DNA of 64,000 bases, from the NCBI RefSeq assembly GCF_030253575.1, contig NC_080569.1:23120001-23184000 (forward strand), written 5' to 3'. Below, piece after piece: positions 59,601-64,000 of the stretch (its first letter is position 1; every line of letters begins with the position of its first letter). A program made the position numbers and the translations under genes. The notes under the pieces were generated by a model that had not been told where the DNA came from, ran no database searches, and saw only the letters and a list, made by a program, of their open reading frames with translations. Origin of the DNA: Rhododendron vialii (taxonomy: Eukaryota; Streptophyta; Magnoliopsida; Ericales; Ericaceae).

Positions 59601-60260
59601 AAAAGGAAAGAACTTTGCAACAGTACAAAAGATGTTTCATGCCTCAGCAGTCCCGCAACAAGTAACACAGACATATGCCTCATGCGAGGGCTTAGCAGCA
59701 GCGAAATGATTCCGTGTAGTACGATACACGTTCAAGCGTTTTTTTTCGACCAGTTTGTCAAACGGTTTGCCTACCCTAAATTCTCGAATGCATCTAGAAC
59801 CCAAGTCATACAGAGAATAGGAGGAACGGAAATTGAAATATTTAACTAAAGATCCACCCCTTGAGTGTTGGACTATGACCTCAACAACCCAGTTGGTTAG
59901 AAATATGTTAAAGTAATACTTTAATTGGGTTGAAAAAGGAGGCATGTTAAGCTAACTATGATTATGAGCCAAATCCCCGTTGTCGTCAGAGGCAATTTCA
60001 CAAACAGTTGCCGTGCAAAGAACAATGGTCAGGAGAAATAGAACAAAGCCACTCAAAACTGGTCGTATGGTTCGAGACAACCTACCCGGATTAATAGAGG
60101 CAACCTTGGACGCGGATTCGTCAGTTGATGCAGAGAAATGGTGACGACGAAGAAAGTCAGAGATGGGTCTTCTGGTGGAAATAACATGAGGGTTTGGACT
60201 TGCGAGACGGGAAGTAGGGGTGGAGACCGAGCCTACAATGGCTAATCGTCTGAGTGCCAT
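53662..60260 (-). CDS. LPXD: Mitochondrial LpxD-type UDP-acylglucosamine N-acyltransferase
   Basis: Adds the N-linked acyl chain to UDP-3-O-acyl-glucosamine in the lipid A-like pathway known in plant mitochondria. Ten exons: 60260-60086, 59286-59034, 58704-58628, 58385-58336, 57557-57493, 57386-57335, 57259-57189, 57046-56980, 54186-54115 and 53718-53662. All are GT-AG and in phase, giving 312 residues. The N-terminus (residues 1-60, Arg/Ser-rich) fits a mitochondrial presequence. Conserved sequence starts at [12 protein letters not shown]. Left-handed beta-helix hexapeptide repeats follow ([25 protein letters not shown]). Then come [12 protein letters not shown], the [14 protein letters not shown] block, catalytic His H227 in QIGHNVVIG, and [12 protein letters not shown]. 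The C-terminal helix reads [16 protein letters not shown]. The exon 2 acceptor is uncertain (59286, or about 59228 in the same frame). Intron 8 (2.8 kb) contains a NDR1/HIN1-like gene on the other strand. Confidence 0.92.
55133..55756 (+). CDS. NDR1/HIN1-like protein 4, nested in the LpxD intron
   Basis: Single-exon gene, 207 residues, on the strand opposite to LpxD and wholly inside its intron 8. The N-terminus has [10 protein letters not shown] after 13 residues. The transmembrane helix is at about 22-41 ([20 protein letters not shown]), then [10 protein letters not shown]. The LEA2 domain has NPN at 87-89 ([15 protein letters not shown]) and PSFDQRGEK. The basic C-terminus follows [17 protein letters not shown]. 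It is clearly the paralogue of the gene at 52125, with which it shares the CQ/CDTK..F(S/P)LW and GKISGKKK blocks. The frame is intact, so it may be functional. Confidence 0.9.
   Translation: MPKKPHLKFPPRNMCQTKSFPLWLLQILVVLGLILFFLWLSLHPKQPTYAIVWFSVPTTDNGNTTCQVNQGGGKNGTISFGLEIRNPNPHSVIYYSDTLLTFYYGKDIVGQKTIPSFDQRGEKTKPKFKVNAEAWVWKKLVSALSNAPAEVMVSVGTSIRNRMWGHLSKHEEIYLQGKIPIGTDGKISGKKKMIRLHQASKKRSKVT
56584..56687. repeat. 52-bp tandem duplication in LpxD intron 8
   Basis: 'attgccattgcttaccaatt' at 56584 repeats at 56636. The two units differ at a few bases only. Confidence 0.9.
57770..57875. repeat. Sequence shared with 62825-62940
   Basis: 'ctccagatacaagaaaatgg' and 'caacaagacataatagat' in LpxD intron 4 recur, slightly changed, near 62880-62935. 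The shared stretch is about 100 bp, either an uncharacterised repeat or a segmental copy. Confidence 0.7.
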
Positions 60261-61282
60261 GGCCTTTTACCGAAATCCTGTTTTTCTTGATTCAGAGTTG
60301 TACAAATAACGCGGAAAATTAGTAGTACGAGCTAACCTGAATACAACAAATTTCTATGGTTCTTTTTTTTTCAATTTCCACTTACGCCAAATTAAGAACT
60401 CGAGGACAAGAAAGAAAAGAAGAGAAAGGGAAAGAAAACTTCGGAAAAAATGTACTGTAGTATGAGCAAAGACACATGTCACCCATCCTATTACTCCTCG
60501 GAATCCTCTCTCCCAAAATGTTTTCCACTTTCAATAACTCCCGGGCTTTGTTAACGTATGCCTATATGCATATGATATAGACTATATATTTTTCTTCATT
60601 TATGATTTTTTGTATGGAAAATCTAAGTTTGAAACACCTGCTATAACTTCTTTATTAAATATTTTTGAAACGATCAAATTTTTTTGTTTTGGACAGAAAT
60701 GCTCTAATTTCTAATCAAACATACACATTTCTCTCCAAAAAAAAACTTTGAGAAATACTAGGTGCAATGAACATGGGCAAAGAAAATACACTTAAAGTGT
60801 ATATAAACGGCTCAGATTCACTGTACAGTGAATCTGAGTCGTTCATGTGCACAGTGAATATGAGCCGTTCATATACACTTTAAAGGTATTTTTTTTGTCT
60901 TTAGCACTCCTTAAAAACTTTTGGCCTTTTCACCTTCCATGGACTCACGAGCAGTATAAAAAATTCTTTGAAAAAATTCAAAACCCATATCAGATTTAAA
61001 AAAAAAAAACAGAAAGTCTACTATTACAGACCAAAAATCTGTACCAGTGGGTACAAACTCCTTTTTGGGCTCATTTTGGGTCTCAAAAAAATGATCAGAG
61101 TCGCTCATTTTATTTAAAATACTTTGTTTATGGTTCTTACAAAAAATAAGTTTAATCCGATATCGGTAAGAGTATTTACGAAACATCCAAACTTTGTTCT
61201 ATTGAATTCTAGAGCAAAGTTTGGAATTTATGTCTACAACATCTGAAATAGTCACCTCATCCACAGAGACTAAGTTGGCATT
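60261..61282. other. LpxD upstream region with repeats
   Basis: The first few hundred bases are the presumed LpxD promoter. About 60610-60950 is a copy of the long-TIR element seen at 35324-36155 ('ggaaaatctaagtttgaaac', 'ggacagaaat'). Embedded in it, at about 60765-60905, is a foldback of the 50352 family ('cttaaagtgtatataaacgg' returning inverted). A third related palindrome is 'ttcactgtacagtgaa' at about 60817. Confidence 0.65.
60765..60905. mobile_element. Foldback nested in a long-TIR element copy
   Basis: 'cttaaagtgtatataaacgg' at the left returns as 'ccgttcatatacactttaa' at the right, with 'cagattcactgtacagtgaa' in the middle. It is related to 50352-50505. Confidence 0.7.
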
Positions 61283-62482
61283 TGTTGAGGATTGAAATGA
61301 TTTCAACACCAAACGCCCTACAGAGAATGCTGGTTGTGTTGGTTGAGGCAACGTCACATTGCATGTCGCTTGTCAACATAACAACTACAGTTGACATAGT
61401 CGGTCTATTTGCAGGATCTTCTTGGACACACAACAATCCGACGAGGGATACATTTCAACACTTTTGTTGCTACACATGACTCCAATAATGGGTCCATCAG
61501 CTCCACTATTCCTTCACCTTTGTACCATTTATTCCACGCCTGTATATTGACAATTTAGCAAAAAAAAAAAAATTGATGTTATAAATATGGGTGATCATTA
61601 TGCTCTTGATTGAAAATATATAGAGAGATGAGTAGGAATCGAGGAAATACATAAGTGATAAGGCTTTGACGATGGTTAGAAAGGTAAAAGCCGCTATTCT
61701 TTTTCCCACTTATAATTTCCAGTAAGAGTTCTAGAACTCCGAAACTGAATACATCAATTTTTACGAAAAATTGTCATTCCATAGCATACTCTGGAGCCAT
61801 ATATCCATTGTAGTTGATTATTAGCCATAAAGATTATTAGGAGATAGAGAAGGTTAACAAGTTTATGTATACATGCATAATTTGGAAAACAAAAAGCTAG
61901 GCTTACTATGTTCCAACAACTCTGTTTGTGTTGGCTTCATTTTAATTTTCACCAAAAATCCTTGCCATTCCAAAGTCGTATATATTGGAATTCATTTCTT
62001 GATCTATTAAAATGTTGCTAGCGTTTAGGTCCCTATGAATAATTCTAAGTGAGATTAATCCTTTTGTAGATACAAAAGGCCTCGAGCAAGCCCACTAATT
62101 ATGAGAAAGCGTCTCTTCCAGTCTAGTTGCGAAGCTTTAGTTGAATCTAGCAAGAAACAAATTGGGTAGTTTTGTTGAGTAACTAGTGACAACTTAAGAG
62201 TGAGTCGATACCAAAGAGGAAGAAATCTAAGCTTTTGTTGGACATGTACTCATAGATTAGTATCAACTCGTTCCCCTCCAAGCAACAGCCTAAGAGTCGG
62301 ACAAGAATTCTATGTTGTAGTACTCTTGCAATTAAAGATATATATTTCGTTCTTGAACTCTTGATCGAAGTCCTTGGCCCGAATTTGTTGAGAGCCTCTT
62401 TACTGCAATTTCCTTTCCATTTGGTAATGTACCCTGCAAAGAATTTCCAAGTCATGCAATGCATTCGAATAAGACTCATCAA
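61283..62482 (-). pseudogene. Decayed receptor-like kinase (CRK/S-domain type)
   Basis: Order on the minus strand follows a Ser/Thr receptor-like kinase. The remnant of subdomains III-V is 62460-62200 ([33 protein letters not shown]). The catalytic/DFG region is at about 62035-61945 ([27 protein letters not shown]), followed by a stop. The activation-segment end is about 61810-61780 (GYMAPEYAME), followed by a stop. Subdomain XI is about 61430-61360 (CVQEDPANRPTMSTVVVML). Multiple stops, frame changes and missing segments, including the glycine-rich loop, show that it is not functional as a kinase. Extracellular and membrane parts are not recognised. The motif style matches cysteine-rich or G-type-lectin receptor kinases, which are common tandem families. 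Confidence 0.85.
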
Positions 62483-63649
62483 TTAAGGTTATTTATTCCT
62501 CTATTGGGGCATTAATTAATGTCACAAAATCCCTCTTTTAGCTCTCAATTTAGATTTTGTTTTCGAAAAAGTGACAACAGCCTGCAAATTTAGACTAGAC
62601 AAAATCAAAAGCCCCACGAGTACCTTGTAAACTAGACCAAATTACTAATAACTCCAAGAAGAAGACACTTCCATTGGATGAAGACACTTCCGTAAGCAAC
62701 TTCCAAGAGATTACTAATAACTCCTTTGGATCGATGTTGCCCACTGGCATTGCATGTCGCAAATCCCTGCCTTCGTGTACTGGTTAATTTATTGATTTGG
62801 TCTGGAATATTGTGGTACCAAAAATGTACATAGATGATAAATATGATCATTAGAATATCATAGTCAGAATTCAAAAACTCCAGACACAAGAAGATGGCTA
62901 CAATGGTGTTCTATTGTCAACAAGACATAATAGATGTATGTTTGTAATCCCTGCCTTTGTTCCACTGACACTTTTTGCACTTTTAAAAAAAGTGCACGTT
63001 TTTGTCTTTATTTAAATTTTTTAAATTTCTTTTTCTTTTTGCTTAAAAGTGATTATTTTCTAAAATATTTGGGTAAAAGTAAATATTTTTTATTTTTCTG
63101 ATTCATCTTGTCGAGACAAATCAATAATTCACAAAAATTTGGTGCAAAACTAATAAACGCGAATTTTTTTTTGAATAAGAACAACCATGCACTTTTTCAA
63201 AATGTGCAAAAAGTGTTAGTGGAACGGGGTCTGATACTATATTTCTGCGGAATAACAAAAGATCAATAAGCCTAAAGAGTGTTTAGAGAGAGCAATCCAA
63301 TATGAAGTCTTTGGATGCATTGAATGACTTTAATTACAAAGGGTCTATTTATAAACTTGTAGACACTCTTTTGTGAAATATCATGTCTCTTGAAGGCACC
63401 TTTTCATTAAGGGCCATGTCCTTAGCTCTAGATTGTAGGGACCGCACGGGCACCGCAACGGTACAAAACAAGCATGGACACGAAAAAAGCACAGGCACGG
63501 CAACGGTATGCAACAAGCACAGTTACAGAACGACATGAGTAAATATAATAGAAGAAGTTATATTTATTTTTTAATATTTTGTGCAAATAAAAAAAAAGGA
63601 AGGCATAACCCAGGGGAGACTCTCCCATAGGCTACACCTTGGGAGAGTC
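62483..63649. other. Intergenic region with a foldback
   Basis: A repeat shared with LpxD intron 4 lies at about 62825-62940. A foldback lies at about 62960-63225 ('gttccactgacactttttgc' returning as 'gcaaaaagtgttagtggaac') and is related to 19855-20240. No gene recognised. Confidence 0.6.
62960..63225. repeat. Foldback element
   Basis: Outer 20-22 bp arms match almost perfectly (GTTCCACTGACACTTTTTGC). The interior resembles 19855-20240 ('gacaaatcaataattcacaa', 'ttttttgaataagaac'). Confidence 0.7.
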
Positions 63650-63699
63650 TCCCTTGGTTGTGTTGCATGCAGTGGCCCCACACACCGCGCAACGGTTAA

Positions 63700-63806
63700 G
63701 TTCAGAGTATGCAGCTGCCAGGGATCGAACCTACGCGGAAAGCCTTGGTATGTTTAAACTGCAACTTGCGGCTCAATCCTTGACCAACTGCACTACACCC
63801 CTTGGG
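63700..63806 (-). mobile_element. tRNA-derived SINE-like head
   Basis: On the minus strand 'tagtgcagttggt' (A-box-like) is followed by 'taggttcgatccctgg' (B-box). The A-B spacing is longer than in a true tRNA and no acceptor stem closes, so a SINE 5' region is the better reading. The element's 3' end is not defined. Confidence 0.5.
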
Positions 63807-64000
63807 GCTTTTGCGTAAATTACTTTCAACGATTAATGTTAAGTGGCCTAAACAACGCTATGAAACCACTGAATTTGACTGAGTTGTTTTTTCTTTGTTT
63901 GATGGGAATGTAAGACTGAGATTGGATGAACTAAGAAGCTGGAAAATGACTCGGGGTGGAACGGAGAAGAAACGAATGGGGTTTCACTCCATTTGACTTT
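63807..64000. other. End of window, no feature seen
   Basis: No coding or repeat feature is recognised in the last 190 bases. Confidence 0.4.

Noticed and set aside
63700..63806. tRNA gene
   Set aside because: A- and B-box-like text is present, but the spacing is too long and no acceptor stem forms. A SINE head explains it better.
1..64000. CRISPR array, bacterial operon or integrated virus
   Set aside because: No spaced direct repeats, no polycistronic layout and no viral domain were seen. Gene structure is plant nuclear throughout.

Overview
This 64 kb window looks like nuclear DNA of a eudicot plant. It is AT-rich, has small GT-AG introns and long repeat-filled ones, plant-only gene families, and dense plant transposon debris (Stowaway, Tourist, CACTA, MULE-like and foldback MITEs, SINE heads, microsatellites). 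A more exact taxon cannot be read safely from the sequence. Nothing here looks bacterial or viral.

Layout. 1.6-7.9 kb (+): a three-exon GA2ox8-type gibberellin 2-oxidase, whose leader abuts a foldback MITE. 9.7-12.6 kb (+): a three-exon chloroplast PPDK regulatory protein (RP1). 15.1-21.6 kb (-): a five-exon gene, not visible as one long ORF, for a roughly 213-residue plant membrane protein of unknown function. A possible two-exon reading lies just beyond its stop. 22-37.4 kb: no convincing gene, but two CACTA elements with intact ends, MITEs, foldbacks, tandem duplications and a probable LTR remnant. 37.9-39.8 kb (-): a three-exon class III peroxidase with an unusual proline-rich C-terminal tail. 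40-46 kb: repeats including a MULE-like long-TIR element. 46.1-55.8 kb (+): four single-exon NDR1/HIN1-like (LEA2) genes. 53.7-60.3 kb (-): a ten-exon mitochondrial LpxD-type acyltransferase. The fourth NDR1/HIN1-like gene sits inside intron 8 of this gene on the opposite strand. 61.3-62.5 kb (-): a decayed receptor-like kinase pseudogene. 63.6-64 kb: a SINE-like head and unassigned sequence.

The genes do not form a pathway. They cover hormone catabolism (GA2ox), plastid enzyme control (RP1), cell-wall or apoplastic redox (peroxidase), membrane stress proteins (NDR1/HIN1-like) and mitochondrial lipid A-like biosynthesis (LpxD). The most unusual structures are the nested NDR1/HIN1-like gene and its recent duplication, the tailed peroxidase with altered active-site neighbours, and a Stowaway element nested inside a TIR element with an 8-bp target duplication. 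I see no clear evidence of a new multi-gene system.

Exon borders were set by hand from reading frame, splice consensus and family similarity. They need transcript support.
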